Notes: generated by a model not told the origin, from the letters alone. A stretch of DNA of 64,000 bases from DASUBV01 sp963822485 (GCA_963822485.1 CAWGHW010000037.1:62001-126000); one strand, 5' to 3'; positions 38,539-47,545 are shown, counted from the stretch's first letter. Made by a program: numbers and translations.

Positions 38539-40034
38539 GCGGAGATGGCCACCTTCCCGGTCTTCTCGGTCTTGTCCCAGGTCAAGTCGGCCCCCCGGAG
38601 CTGCTTGACGAACGCCGCGAACGTGACCGCGCACAGCAGCGAGCCGTATCCGGCCAGGTAGATGAGCAGCGGGCTGGTGAACCGGCCGCCGAGCCGGCTC
38701 TCGGCCAGCTTGGCCAGGTAGGCCACCAGCATGGAGCCGCCCAGCCAGAAGTAGGTGAACAGCTCGACCCCGCCCGCCAGTCCGCCGGCCCCGTACGCGC
38801 CCACGTGGCTGAGGCCGTGATAGGCGATGAAGCGCAGCGGCACCGGGGCGATGGCCGCCGCCATGATGAGCAAGCTGATGGCGCCGGGGAACAGCAGCGC
38901 CTGCCGCCAGACCCGCCGGCCGGTCGGCGGGTCGATGAGCAGCGCGAAGCTGGTGATGAACGCGTAGGTCAGCAGGTTGGTGATCCACAGTACGTGGAAC
39001 GCCTGCCAGGCCAGCGACTTGTCGATGAAGAACAGCGTGACCAGCGAGGCCGAGGCCATGATCATGAAGATCGGCTGGAGCAGCAGGGAGAACCAGAACA
39101 GCCCGAAGCTGATGCTGCCCAGCCGGTGGCCGGGGTTCGGGTGCCGGCCGCGCGGGCGGAACCAGATGCGCCAGAACCGCAGTGACACCTGCACGTTGCC
39201 GCGCGCCCAGCGCAGCCGCTGCTTCCACAGCCCGCCGATGGTGCCGGGCTCCTCGGCCCAGACCACCGCGTGCGGCTCGAAGACCACCCGCGCGCCGCGC
39301 AGCTGGGTCTTGATCGTGGTGATGGTGTCCTCGGCCAGCGTCCCGGTGTCGATCCGGCCGCCGATGGCCTCCAGGTTGGCCCGCGAGTGCAGCTGGGCCC
39401 CGCCGGCCAGGCAGGCGATGGCGCCGAGGACGTTCTGGCTGCGCCGGGCGGCGGCCTGCGCGGTGATGTACTCGTAGCCGATGAAGCGGTTCAGGTAGTT
39501 CCCCGGGCGGCTGCCCTCCTTGATGTAGCCGGTGACCGAGCCGACCCGCGGGTCGGCCAGGTGCCGGGTCATCAGCCGCAGCGAGGGCGGCTCGTAGATG
39601 ACGTCGGAGTCCATGATCAGGACGGCCTGCATCCAGTCGTCGGCCAGGACCTGGGCCAGGCCGTGGTTGAGGGTGTGCGCCTTGCCCTGGCCGCCGACGT
39701 CGCGGCGCAGGTGCACCACCGAGCCGGGGTACTCCGCGACCTTGGCCGCGACCACCTGAGGCGTCTGGTCGGTGCTGGCGTCGTCGATGACGAACACCCG
39801 CAGCCGGTCCCTGGGGTACTCCAGGCTCATCAGGCGGTCGATGGAGGCGCCCAGCACGGCGGCCTCGTTCCAGGCCGGGATGAGGATCGCGGTGCGCGGG
39901 AAGTACGGGGCGCACTCGGCGTAATGCAGCCGCCGGGAATGGAAGCCGATGAGCAGGAACTGATAGCTGGCGACGACCAGGGGAATGGCGCCCGCCATCA
40001 CCGCCGCGACGAGGATCCACTTCTCGATGATCAC
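38535..40034 (-). CDS. Processive membrane glycosyltransferase, family 2
   Basis: The 499-aa protein has an N-terminal membrane helix, a GT-A domain with the three acidic motifs (VIDDASTDQTP, LIMDSDVIYEP, TLAEDTITT) and the QxxRW motif in WKQRLRWARGN. At least five C-terminal membrane helices follow. This is the layout of processive beta-glycan synthases such as NodC, IcaA and hyaluronan or cellulose synthases, which polymerise UDP-sugars and export the chain. The GTG at 40034 overlaps the ATP-grasp stop (GTGA). Together with the PIG-L deacetylase it suggests a deacetylated amino-sugar polymer or glycolipid; the sugar is not determinable. Confidence 0.9.
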   Translation of the reverse strand: MIIEKWILVAAVMAGAIPLVVASYQFLLIGFHSRRLHYAECAPYFPRTAILIPAWNEAAVLGASIDRLMSLEYPRDRLRVFVIDDASTDQTPQVVAAKVAEYPGSVVHLRRDVGGQGKAHTLNHGLAQVLADDWMQAVLIMDSDVIYEPPSLRLMTRHLADPRVGSVTGYIKEGSRPGNYLNRFIGYEYITAQAAARRSQNVLGAIACLAGGAQLHSRANLEAIGGRIDTGTLAEDTITTIKTQLRGARVVFEPHAVVWAEEPGTIGGLWKQRLRWARGNVQVSLRFWRIWFRPRGRHPNPGHRLGSISFGLFWFSLLLQPIFMIMASASLVTLFFIDKSLAWQAFHVLWITNLLTYAFITSFALLIDPPTGRRVWRQALLFPGAISLLIMAAAIAPVPLRFIAYHGLSHVGAYGAGGLAGGVELFTYFWLGGSMLVAYLAKLAESRLGGRFTSPLLIYLAGYGSLLCAVTFAAFVKQLRGADLTWDKTEKTGKVAISA

Positions 40035-41029
40035 GCCGCGGTCGCCGAGATCTCGGACAGGTCCAGGAAGCGCTCCTCGAGGAAGCGGACCATGGCCTTC
40101 TCGCAGAACTCGGCGTGCTCGGGCAGCCGCCGGCCGCGCAGCGCGTCCAGGGCCATCCGGGGCATGTCCACGCCGCTGGCCACGGTCAGCGGCAGCGACC
40201 CCGGCACCCGCGGGTTCACCTCGAGCAGCGCGGGCTGGCCGTGCTGGTCCCGGCGGACCTGCACGTTGGAGATGAAGGTCAGGCCGACATGCTCGGCGAC
40301 CGCGGCGCCGAACCACTCCAGCTCGCGGTCGTGCAGGGTCCGGCCGGCGACCGACACGCCGGAGTCGACCCGGGCCCGGACCCTGGGCACCCCGGCCACG
40401 ACGCGGCCGTCGATGTCGGCCAGCACGTCGATGGAGTACTCCTCGCCGGGCAGGTACTCCTGGATGATGAAATCAGCCGACGGCTCGAGAGCCTTGAGCT
40501 CGGCGGCGGACACGATGACGCTGATGTCCCGCGAGCCGCTGCCGGTGCGCGGCTTGACCACCACCGGGTAGCTCCACGAGTCGGGGTCGCAGTCGGCGTC
40601 CAGCCGCTCGGTGCGCGGCACCCGGACCACCCCGGCGCAGGCCCGGGCCAGGGCCAGCTTGTCCAGCGTGAGCTCGAGGGCCGAGGCGGACGCCAGCATG
40701 AGCCGCACGCCGGCCTGCTCGAAGGTGCGCCGGGCGGCGGCCAGCGGCCGCAGCTCGGCGTCCACGGTCGGGATGACGACGTCGGCGCCCAGCTCCAGGC
40801 AGCGGGCCAGCAGCAGCTCGCAGAACTCGGGGGCCAGGCCGGCCGGGATGACCGACCGCGCCGCGCGCGGCACCAGGTACAGGCCCGCGGCCCAGCAGTC
40901 CATGTCCGCGGCCAGCAGCCCGACGCTGGGATCAGCGCGCAGGGACTTGAGCACCGCGATGGCGGCCGGGCCGCCCGCGCCGGTGACCAGAACGCTGATC
41001 TCGCTGTGCTGCACCTCAGGTGATGGCAT
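40031..41029 (-). CDS. ATP-grasp ligase
   Basis: This 332-aa enzyme has a preATP-grasp Rossmann part (SVLVTGAGGPAAIAVLKSL) and an ATP-grasp core with PVVVKPRTGSGSRDI, IQEYLPGEEYSIDVL and the metal-binding LLEVNPRVPGSL. It forms an amide or thioester from a carboxylate using ATP, resembling CarB-like and PylC-like carboxylate-amine ligases. The ATG at 41029 overlaps the upstream REC/PIG-L stop by 14 nt and its own stop overlaps the glycosyltransferase start, so the three genes are translated together. Its acceptor is unknown, possibly an amine exposed by the deacetylase (inferred). Confidence 0.9.
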   Translation of the reverse strand: MPSPEVQHSEISVLVTGAGGPAAIAVLKSLRADPSVGLLAADMDCWAAGLYLVPRAARSVIPAGLAPEFCELLLARCLELGADVVIPTVDAELRPLAAARRTFEQAGVRLMLASASALELTLDKLALARACAGVVRVPRTERLDADCDPDSWSYPVVVKPRTGSGSRDISVIVSAAELKALEPSADFIIQEYLPGEEYSIDVLADIDGRVVAGVPRVRARVDSGVSVAGRTLHDRELEWFGAAVAEHVGLTFISNVQVRRDQHGQPALLEVNPRVPGSLPLTVASGVDMPRMALDALRGRRLPEHAEFCEKAMVRFLEERFLDLSEISATAA

Positions 41030-42152
41030 GGCCTGCCTCCAGGATCTGCCGGGCGGCACTCTCATCGGACGCGTTCTCCCTGACGGTGGCATCTAGGGCG
41101 GCTGCCTCCTCCTCGGCGGTCTCCTCGGCCGTCCAGCCGAGCGCCGGGCCGGCCGTCTGGTCGCGGACGACCTCGAAGGCCTCGGCGTGGCGGCCGCCGC
41201 CGTACCGGGACCAGTACCGGGCCGTGGCCTCGATCAGGTCGGGCTCCAGGTACCGGCGCACCGCCACCTGGGAGCCGAACGCCCCGATGGCGGCGAGCTT
41301 GGCCGCGATGTACTCGTCGATGGTGATGAACCGCCCCGGCCGGAAGTCCACGGTGGCCGACGGCGACTGGTAGCAGAACACCGAGCCGACCCCGCGGGAC
41401 GCGACCATCACCGCCCGGTGAGTGTTCCGGTGGTCCTGGTGCACGTCGTGGATGGAGTGGGTGTAGATCGTGGTGGGCTGCACGGCCTCCACGACGGCCC
41501 GGATCGCGCTGATCGTCGGGTCGGACTCGCTGATCCTGGTGTCCTCCAGGTCCTCCAGGTAGAGCTCGGCGCCGAGGATCGCGGCTGCGTCCCGCGCCTC
41601 GCCGGCCCGGGCGTCGTCGGGGCCGCCGCGGGCGCCCCGGCTCATGGTCAGGATGGCGACGTCGTGACCGGCGGCCCGGTGCGCGAGCAGCGCTCCCGCC
41701 GCGCCGATCTCCACGTCGTCGGGGTGCGCGCCGACCGCCAGCACGGACTCCCGGCCGCCGCGGCCGCGCTCGACCAGCCGGGTGACGGCCGTGATCAGGG
41801 TGTCGGGGTGCAGCGGCTTCTGCATGAACTCGTCGGCGCGGCCGCGCAGCGCGCCGACCGCGTTGTCCACGGTGACGTGGGCCGTGATCACCGCCACTGG
41901 CAGCGCGGGGGCCTTGCGGCGCAGCGTCTCCAGCAGCTCGATGCCGGTCATGTCCGGCATCTCGATATCGGTGATGACCAGGTCCCAGCGCTCGGTGCCG
42001 AGCCGGGGCAGCGCCGCCGGGGGGTTGGGGACGTGCTCGACGTCGTAGCCGCCCCGTTTCTGAAGGACGCGTGAGATGAAGCGCGCGGTGTCCGGGTCGT
42101 CCTCGACCAGGAGGATCCGGCCCCGCGGCGAAGGGTGATGTTCCCTGCTCAT
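41016..42152 (-). CDS. Response-regulator receiver fused to a PIG-L/LmbE deacetylase
   Basis: Residues 1-125 are a receiver domain (ILLVEDDPD, phosphoacceptor Asp in LVITDIEMPD, switch Thr in VITAH, Lys in MQKPL). Residues 135-345 are a PIG-L zinc deacetylase with AVGAHPDDVEIG and HDVHQDHRNTH. PIG-L enzymes remove N-acetyl groups from GlcNAc-type sugars. A receiver fused to this enzyme implies that phosphorylation directly gates deacetylation, which is an unusual arrangement. All receiver and zinc-binding residues look intact. The ATG at 42152 is in frame with the first beta strand. The histidine kinase and OmpR regulator lie just upstream, a likely phosphate source (inferred). Confidence 0.9.
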   Translation of the reverse strand: MSREHHPSPRGRILLVEDDPDTARFISRVLQKRGGYDVEHVPNPPAALPRLGTERWDLVITDIEMPDMTGIELLETLRRKAPALPVAVITAHVTVDNAVGALRGRADEFMQKPLHPDTLITAVTRLVERGRGGRESVLAVGAHPDDVEIGAAGALLAHRAAGHDVAILTMSRGARGGPDDARAGEARDAAAILGAELYLEDLEDTRISESDPTISAIRAVVEAVQPTTIYTHSIHDVHQDHRNTHRAVMVASRGVGSVFCYQSPSATVDFRPGRFITIDEYIAAKLAAIGAFGSQVAVRRYLEPDLIEATARYWSRYGGGRHAEAFEVVRDQTAGPALGWTAEETAEEEAAALDATVRENASDESAARQILEAGHAIT

Positions 42153-42285
42153 GCCTCGATCCTGGACGGCGGGCGTTGCAGCCGCGCTGGCCGGCGGGTA
42201 GCAGGCCCGTTGCAGTTGCAGAAGGCCGCCTCTTGCTGTTATCAACTTCTTGCTGTTATCAGTGCGATTCGGCGCGACTGGGAGA

Positions 42286-42981
42286 TCAGCGGCGCGGGAG
42301 GTAGCGGTAGCCGAACCCGCGCACGGCCTCGATGGGCGGCCCGCTGCCGCCGTACTGGCCGAGCTTGCGGCGCAGCCGCATGACGGTGAACTTGACCCGG
42401 TCCGGGCCGATGCCGGCCGGATCCTGCCAGACCTGGTCGAGCAGCTGCTCGGGCGACAGCACCTGGCCGCGGTGCCGGACCAGCACGCCGAGCAGCCGGA
42501 ACTCGGTCGGGGTCAGGCTGACCGCGCGGCCGGCCACGCTGACCTCGCCGTCGGACAGGCCCATCGACAGCAGGCCGTCCTGGTAGGTCCCGGCCACGCC
42601 CGGCGCGCCCGGGCCGGGCCGGCCCCGGCGCAGCAGCCCCTGCACCCGGGCCAGCAGCTCGGCGTTGCTGAACGGCTTGGTGACATAGTCGTCGGCGCCC
42701 GCCTGCAGGCCGCGGACCTTCTCGTCCTCCAGTCCGTGCGAGGTCAGCATCAGCACCGGCACCTCGCTGAGGTCCCGGATCCGGCTCAGCACGTCCCAGC
42801 CGTCCAGCACCGGCAGGCCCACGTCCAGCACGACCAGGCCAGGGCGGCAGGCGTGGAAGGCGTGCAGCCCGGCCCGGCCGTCGCCCTCGGTCAGCACCTC
42901 CAGGCCGCCGCCCTCCAGCACGGCCCTGATCGCCCGCGCGACGTCCGGGTCATCCTCGATCACCAGCACCGCCGCGGGCAC
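42286..42981 (-). CDS. OmpR-family response regulator
   Basis: The 231-aa protein has a receiver domain (VIEDDPD, phosphoacceptor in VVLDVGLP, Lys in VTKPFS) and a winged-helix output domain (about 135-229; LTPTEFRLLGVLVRHRG, RVKFTVMRLRRKLG, RGFGYRYL). It starts 6 nt after the histidine kinase stop, so the two form a two-component system. Its obvious candidate targets are the REC/PIG-L-ATP-grasp-GT2 operon beginning 133 bp downstream. Confidence 0.95.
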   Translation of the reverse strand: MPAAVLVIEDDPDVARAIRAVLEGGGLEVLTEGDGRAGLHAFHACRPGLVVLDVGLPVLDGWDVLSRIRDLSEVPVLMLTSHGLEDEKVRGLQAGADDYVTKPFSNAELLARVQGLLRRGRPGPGAPGVAGTYQDGLLSMGLSDGEVSVAGRAVSLTPTEFRLLGVLVRHRGQVLSPEQLLDQVWQDPAGIGPDRVKFTVMRLRRKLGQYGGSGPPIEAVRGFGYRYLPRR

Positions 42982-42987
42982 GGCGGC

Positions 42988-45126
42988 TCACTGCCCGATC
43001 GGCAGATAGACCGTGAAGGTGGTCCCGGTGCCCACCACGCTTGCCACCTCGATGCGGCCGCCGTGCAGCTCGGTGATGGCCTTGGCCGTGGGCAGGCCGA
43101 GCCCGCTGCCCGGCACCCGCGTCTCGCGGGCGTTAGAGGCCCGGAAGAACCGGTCGAACAGATGGTCCACATCGCTGGCCGGGATGCCCATGCCAGTGTC
43201 GGCCACGTCGATGCGCCACTCGCTGGTGTTGTGCGTCGCCCGCACCTCGACCCGGCCGCCGGTGGGCGAGAACTTCACCGCGTTGGAGATCAGGTTGTCC
43301 AGGACCTGCTGGATCCGGCCGCTGTCGGCCCGCACCTCCGGCCCGTCCTGGGCCACGATGTCCAGGCTGACGCCGTCCACCGCGGCGGTGGCCCAGCCCG
43401 ACCTGACCGACTCCCTGGCCACGGTGGGGACCGAGATCGGGGCCAGCTCCAGCTGGGCCACGCCCTCTTCCAGGCCCTGGAGCTCGACCAGCTCGCCGAC
43501 CATGTGCAGCAGCCGCTCGGCGTTGCGCTGGATGATCTCGAGGTACTCGACGGCGTCCTCGTCGAGCTCGCTGTTCTCGGACCTGATCAGCTCGGCGAAG
43601 GACACGATGGAGGTCAGCGGCGTGCGCAGCTCGTGGCTGACCGTGGCCAGGTACCGCACCCGCTCGTCATTGAGGTTGCGCAGCTCGGCGTTCTGCGCCG
43701 TCAGCCGGCGCCGGTCGCGCTGCACCGCCTGCTCCATCAGCATGCGGGCGTTCACGTCGGTGAGCGCGGTCACCCGGCCCACGAGCTGGCCGTCGGAGTC
43801 GGTGATCCGGCGCACCTCGACGTGCACCCAGTTGTCGCCGCCGGAGGCGGTGTGCAGGCGGCAGTCGGCGGCCAGCTCGGTGGCCACCCCGCTGGTGTCC
43901 CTGAGCGAGTCGATCCGCGCGACGTCACCGGGGTGGATGGTGCTGCGCCAGCTGCGCCCGATGGCCTCGGAAGCCGGGATGCCCGACATCTCCGCCCACT
44001 TGTCGTTGACGAACCTCACGATCCCATCGGGGTCGCTCTGCACGATGCCGACCGGAGCGATCTCCGACAGCAGCCGGAACCGGGCCTCGCCCTCGGCCAC
44101 CGCCCTGGTCGCCTCCTCGAGCTCGGAGGCGTCGCGCAGGAAGCCGAAGAAGTAGGTGTGGCTGCCGACGGTGACCGGCATCGGGGTGAGCTCCACGGCC
44201 CGCTCGGTGCCGTCGGCCCGCAGTGCGCGCAGCCGGACGCGGCGGCTGAACCCGCTGCGGTCCCCGGTGGCCAGGTAGCCGGCCATGGCGTCCACGAACG
44301 GCTGCCGGAAGCGCTCGGGCACCAGGGTCTCGGGCATGTCCAGGCCCAGCGTGTCGGCCCGGCGCCGGCCGAACAGCGCCTCGGCCGAGGGGTTGAACTC
44401 CCGGATCCGCCGGTCGGCGTCGACGGCGACGATGGCGGAAGGCGCCCCGGCGACCAGCGCGGTGGCCAGCGTGTCGCCTGCAGCCGGGCCGGGCTCGACC
44501 GTGCTGGTCTCGCTGGGGCTGGCCGTGGTGGTGCTGGCAGCGGTCATGCTGCTGGCAGCGGTGGTGCTGGCGGTGGTGCTTTTGCTGGCCGTGGCCCGGG
44601 CGGGTCCGGCCGCCGGGTCAGGCAGCGCGGCGATGATGGTGGCCAGCGCCCGCAGGGTGGCCCTGGCCCCGGCCTTCCAGCGCGAGGTCTGGCCGAGCAG
44701 GGCCAGCGCGCAGGCCGGCTCGCGGCCGGCCGACTCGGCCGGGACCACCAGCAGCCCGGTGCGCCGCTGTCCGGAGTCCAGATCGGTCTCGAACGGCTGG
44801 CCGCTGGCCGACAGCGCGCTGCCCCGCGCCGCCCACGCCGTCCGGACCTGGGCCAGCAGCACCAGGTCATCGAGGATGTCACCGGCGCCGTCGGCGCCCA
44901 CCGGCCGGGCCGAGCCGGGCGCGATCACCAGCGCGCCCTGGGCCGCGAAGGCCGAGACCAGCCGCTCCAGGACCGGGCCCAGCGCGGCGGGCGAGGATCC
45001 GGCGGGCAGCAGCTGCTCGGCGGCGAACTCCAGGACGGCGGCCCGCGCTCGCGCGGACGGCTGGCCGGTCGCCTCGGCGTGCCCCTGCGTACGGCTAAAG
45101 GCCGGTTCTGCCCCCGATGCCCGCAT
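42988..45126 (-). CDS. PAS-domain sensor histidine kinase
   Basis: The 712-aa kinase has an N-terminal GAF-like region (1-190), a Ser/Thr/Ala linker and two PAS domains (about 225-340, GAPSAIVAVDADRRIREFNP; and 345-470, FRLLSEIAPVGIVQSDPDG). The H-box is VSHELRTPLTSI, the N-box NLISNAVKFSP, and the G-boxes DTGMGIP and GSGLGLPTAKA. No membrane helix is evident, so it is a soluble sensor. It probably phosphorylates the adjacent OmpR regulator and perhaps the receiver of the PIG-L fusion. The start is not strongly supported by a ribosome binding site. Confidence 0.94.
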   Translation of the reverse strand: MRASGAEPAFSRTQGHAEATGQPSARARAAVLEFAAEQLLPAGSSPAALGPVLERLVSAFAAQGALVIAPGSARPVGADGAGDILDDLVLLAQVRTAWAARGSALSASGQPFETDLDSGQRRTGLLVVPAESAGREPACALALLGQTSRWKAGARATLRALATIIAALPDPAAGPARATASKSTTASTTAASSMTAASTTTASPSETSTVEPGPAAGDTLATALVAGAPSAIVAVDADRRIREFNPSAEALFGRRRADTLGLDMPETLVPERFRQPFVDAMAGYLATGDRSGFSRRVRLRALRADGTERAVELTPMPVTVGSHTYFFGFLRDASELEEATRAVAEGEARFRLLSEIAPVGIVQSDPDGIVRFVNDKWAEMSGIPASEAIGRSWRSTIHPGDVARIDSLRDTSGVATELAADCRLHTASGGDNWVHVEVRRITDSDGQLVGRVTALTDVNARMLMEQAVQRDRRRLTAQNAELRNLNDERVRYLATVSHELRTPLTSIVSFAELIRSENSELDEDAVEYLEIIQRNAERLLHMVGELVELQGLEEGVAQLELAPISVPTVARESVRSGWATAAVDGVSLDIVAQDGPEVRADSGRIQQVLDNLISNAVKFSPTGGRVEVRATHNTSEWRIDVADTGMGIPASDVDHLFDRFFRASNARETRVPGSGLGLPTAKAITELHGGRIEVASVVGTGTTFTVYLPIGQ

Positions 45127-45440
45127 TGGCCCTCTCGATCTTTGCCTCGTTACCTCACTTCCCTGCTCTCGCCGCTAAGAGGATTCCCCGTCGGGCCGGC
45201 GGCTGAACCGGGGAGGTGATGCGCGGTGACCTGGGGCCGGGGTGAGGCAGGGCCCTGAGGGCGAGGTTGGGCCGGGTGCTGAGGCCGAGATCGGGGCGGT
45301 GGTGAGGCCCGGGTTGGGGCGGGTGCTCAGGCCGGGCAGGCCAGCGGCCCGGGACCGCGGGCTGATGCCTGCGATCTCCGGGCCGCTGCGCTGGACCTGC
45401 CGCCTAGCAGGGCGGCCTCGTGGCCGGGGCCACGGGTGGG
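45127..45440. other. 314-bp gap with no gene
   Basis: Between the histidine kinase start and the end of yceI there is G-rich sequence with loose direct repeats of a GGGGCGG-TGGTGAGGC type. I see no convincing ORF, RNA or strong palindrome. The kinase promoter should lie in its left part. Confidence 0.5.
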
Positions 45441-46004
45441 TCAGGAGGCCAGGACAGCCTCGATCTCCAGGTGAATCGTGATCTTGTCGGACACGACCGC
45501 GCCGCCGTTCTGCATCGGCGCGCTGAAGTTCACGTTGAAGTCCCGCCGGTTGATCTCGGCGGTCGCGGTGAACCCGGCCCTGGTGCCGCCGAAGGCGTCC
45601 GGGCCGAAGCCGTTGAGCTCGAGGCGCAGCGGCACGTTCTTGGTCACGCCCTTGAGGGACAGGTTGCCATCGACGAGGAAGTCGCCGTCCTCCACCCGCA
45701 CGCCGGTCGAGCGGTAGCTCATGGTCGGGTAGGTCTCGACCTCGAAGAAGTCGGCCGACCGGATGTGCTCGTCGCGCTGCTCGTTGCCGGTGTTAATGGA
45801 GGACAGGCTGATCTCGGCGGTGACGGAGGAGTCCTCGGGGCGCTCAGCGGTGACGATATCGCCGGAGAACTCGGTGAACCGGCCGCGAACCTTGCTGACC
45901 ATCATGTGGCGGACCGAGAAGCCCACCTCCGAGTGAACCGGGTCGATGCTCCACTTGCCCGCTACGTAGCCAGGGATGGTCGTGGCCGTGGTTGCCTCAG
46001 TCAT
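45441..46004 (-). CDS. YceI-family lipid-binding protein
   Basis: The 187-aa protein has the YceI lipocalin-like barrel: WSIDPVHSEVGFSVRHMMV, GRFTEFSGDIV, SVTAEISLSSINTGNEQRD, HIRSADFFEVETYPTM and NRRDFNVNF. YceI proteins bind isoprenoid or fatty-acyl chains. No signal peptide is present, so this is the cytosolic actinobacterial type. The ATG at 46004 follows AGGAG. It is divergent from a MarR regulator, with a promoter and palindrome between them that fit repression by that regulator. Confidence 0.93.
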   Translation of the reverse strand: MTEATTATTIPGYVAGKWSIDPVHSEVGFSVRHMMVSKVRGRFTEFSGDIVTAERPEDSSVTAEISLSSINTGNEQRDEHIRSADFFEVETYPTMSYRSTGVRVEDGDFLVDGNLSLKGVTKNVPLRLELNGFGPDAFGGTRAGFTATAEINRRDFNVNFSAPMQNGGAVVSDKITIHLEIEAVLAS

Positions 46005-46056
46005 CTGTGTCTCCTGTTGGGAAATGCTCACCTGTTCGGGAAAGCTCGCTAAGCTT

Positions 46057-46071
46057 GTGTTCGTTGAACAC
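46057..46071. promoter_or_regulatory. Candidate MarR operator
   Basis: GTGTTC-GTT-GAACAC is a perfect 6-bp-arm inverted repeat. It covers the expected transcription start of yceI (about 7 nt after its -10). Binding here would block yceI. It is typical of MarR sites in position and size; the pairing with this regulator is inferred. Confidence 0.55.
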
Positions 46072-46075
46072 TCAA

Positions 46076-46104
46076 TGACTATCATCTGTTCCCGCGGTTG
46101 TCAA
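46076..46104 (-). promoter_or_regulatory. yceI promoter (sigma-70 type)
   Basis: Reading the minus strand, TTGACA (46104-46099) is followed after 17 nt by TAGTCA (46081-46076). The -35 is consensus and the spacing ideal. The -35 overlaps the TTGTCA that may serve marR on the other strand. Confidence 0.6.
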
Positions 46105-46124
46105 ACTCTCAACTACCTTCGGGT

Positions 46125-46691
46125 ATGCTAGCTGACGTGAGCACCGTGGAGACAGAGACTGACTGGCTGACCGCCGAGGAACAGCAGGCCTGGCGGGCGT
46201 TTATCAGCGCGTCCCGGCGGCTGTTCACCGAGATGGACGGCTATCTCCAGCACGTCGCGGGCATCCCGCACGCCTACTACGAGATCCTGGTCCGGCTGTC
46301 CGAGGCGCCCGGCCGGGAACTGCGGATGACCCAGCTCGCCGACGCCTCGATCTCCAGCAAGAGCCGGCTGTCGCACGCCGTGTCCCGGCTGGAGGAGCGC
46401 GGCTGGGTGGAGCGCACCGCCTGCCCGACGGACCGGCGCGGCCAGGTGGCCCGGCTCACGGACGAGGGCTTCGCGGCGCTGGAGGCGGCCGCTCCGGGTC
46501 ACGTCGACCAGGTCCGGCAGATGGTCTTCGACCGGCTGACCACGGAGCAGGTGGCTCAGCTGCTGGCGATCAGCCAGGCCATCGAGGCCGGCGCCGAGAC
46601 GGTCGGCTCGTCGGAGGCGGCCGCCCCGTGCCGCGCGGCCCGCGACGGGCTCCCGGCCCTGGAGCCCGACCCCGACAGCAGCTGCCCCTAA
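46125..46691 (+). CDS. MarR-family transcriptional regulator
   Basis: The protein (about 188 aa) has a MarR winged helix: EILVRLSEAPGRELRMTQLADAS, SSKSRLSHAVSRLEERGWVERT and the wing DRRGQVARLTDEG. The start is unsure. The ATG at 46125 overlaps a possible -10 (TATGCT, 46124-46129), in which case a leaderless GTG at 46137 would be used. A TTG at 46098 is also in frame. It probably represses yceI and itself through the palindrome at 46057-46071. The ligand is unknown. Confidence 0.92.
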   Translation: MLADVSTVETETDWLTAEEQQAWRAFISASRRLFTEMDGYLQHVAGIPHAYYEILVRLSEAPGRELRMTQLADASISSKSRLSHAVSRLEERGWVERTACPTDRRGQVARLTDEGFAALEAAAPGHVDQVRQMVFDRLTTEQVAQLLAISQAIEAGAETVGSSEAAAPCRAARDGLPALEPDPDSSCP

Positions 46692-46707
46692 TCCGCTCTT
46701 GAGTTGT

Positions 46708-46751
46708 GAATGTCCCGCTACCCACACGAGCGAGTAGGTAACGGGACATTC
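46708..46751. terminator. 15-bp near-perfect hairpin
   Basis: GAATGTCCCGCTACC (46708-46722) pairs with 46737-46751 with one G-T pair. It lies after marR and before the end of the convergent paiB-like gene. It shares ATGTCCCGCT with the hairpin at 10692. Confidence 0.6.
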
Positions 46752-46852
46752 AGCTAAGTGGGCGCGGCCGGACAGTCATGGTCCCCATCCGCCCCACCAG
46801 CCTCTCGCACCCCGGCGAGGCCCGCTCACCGCTCGTGGATGGCGCGGGCGGG

Positions 46853-47545
46853 TCAGTCGGGGTCGGCGGCCGGGAGGTTGGCGGTCATCAGGTCGGCGAT
46901 GGCGGCCGGGCCGGGGCCGGGCTCGGCGCGCAGGCCCTTGATGGCGCCGATCTGGTCCTCGGTGCTGCGGTTCTGGCCGAGCTTCTGCTTGGCCTCCACC
47001 GACACGATGCTCATCTCCACGCCCACGATGCCCCGGAGCTGGCCGTCGATGTACTCGGGCGGCGCGTCGGCGACCGCCCACGGGCGGGGCCGGAAGTCCT
47101 CGTAGCGGCGGGTCAGCCGGGTCACGAACGCGCGCAGCCACTCGGGGTCGCGGTGCACGGTCAGCGGGCCGGTCAGGTGCACGGCCTCGTAGTTCCAGGT
47201 GGGCACGGTCCGGCCGTGCCGGGCGGTGCTCTCATACCAGGTCGGCGAGATGTAGGCCTGGGGGCCGCGCACGATGGCCAGCGCCTGGGCGTCGGGGCGG
47301 GCGGTCTGCCACTGGTCGTTCGCCAGCGCCAGGTGGCCGAGCAGGCGCCCGAACGACCGTGGCGCGCCGTCGCCGTCAGCGGCGCTGTCGTCCTCGCCGT
47401 CAGCGGGGCGGTCCCAGATGACCGGGAGCAGCGTGGCCACCGGCCTGGTGCCGTCGAAGGTCACCAGGTCGGCCGAGCCGGCCGTGTCGACGAAGGCGTG
47501 GATCTGGGCGAGGTCGGACAGGGTGAAGTGACGTGGGAGGTACAC
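46853..47545 (-). CDS. PaiB-family FMN-binding regulator
   Basis: This 230-aa protein matches PaiB: MYLPRHFTLSDLAQIHAFV at the start, GHLALANDQW, AYISPTWYES, VPTWNYEAVHLTG and the C-terminal IDGQLRGIVGVEM...KLGQNRSTED. PaiB-type proteins bind flavin and are called negative regulators of protease or sporulation genes in Bacillus; the biochemical role is poorly defined. It is divergent from the T-box/aspS unit. Confidence 0.9.
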   Translation of the reverse strand: MYLPRHFTLSDLAQIHAFVDTAGSADLVTFDGTRPVATLLPVIWDRPADGEDDSAADGDGAPRSFGRLLGHLALANDQWQTARPDAQALAIVRGPQAYISPTWYESTARHGRTVPTWNYEAVHLTGPLTVHRDPEWLRAFVTRLTRRYEDFRPRPWAVADAPPEYIDGQLRGIVGVEMSIVSVEAKQKLGQNRSTEDQIGAIKGLRAEPGPGPAAIADLMTANLPAADPD

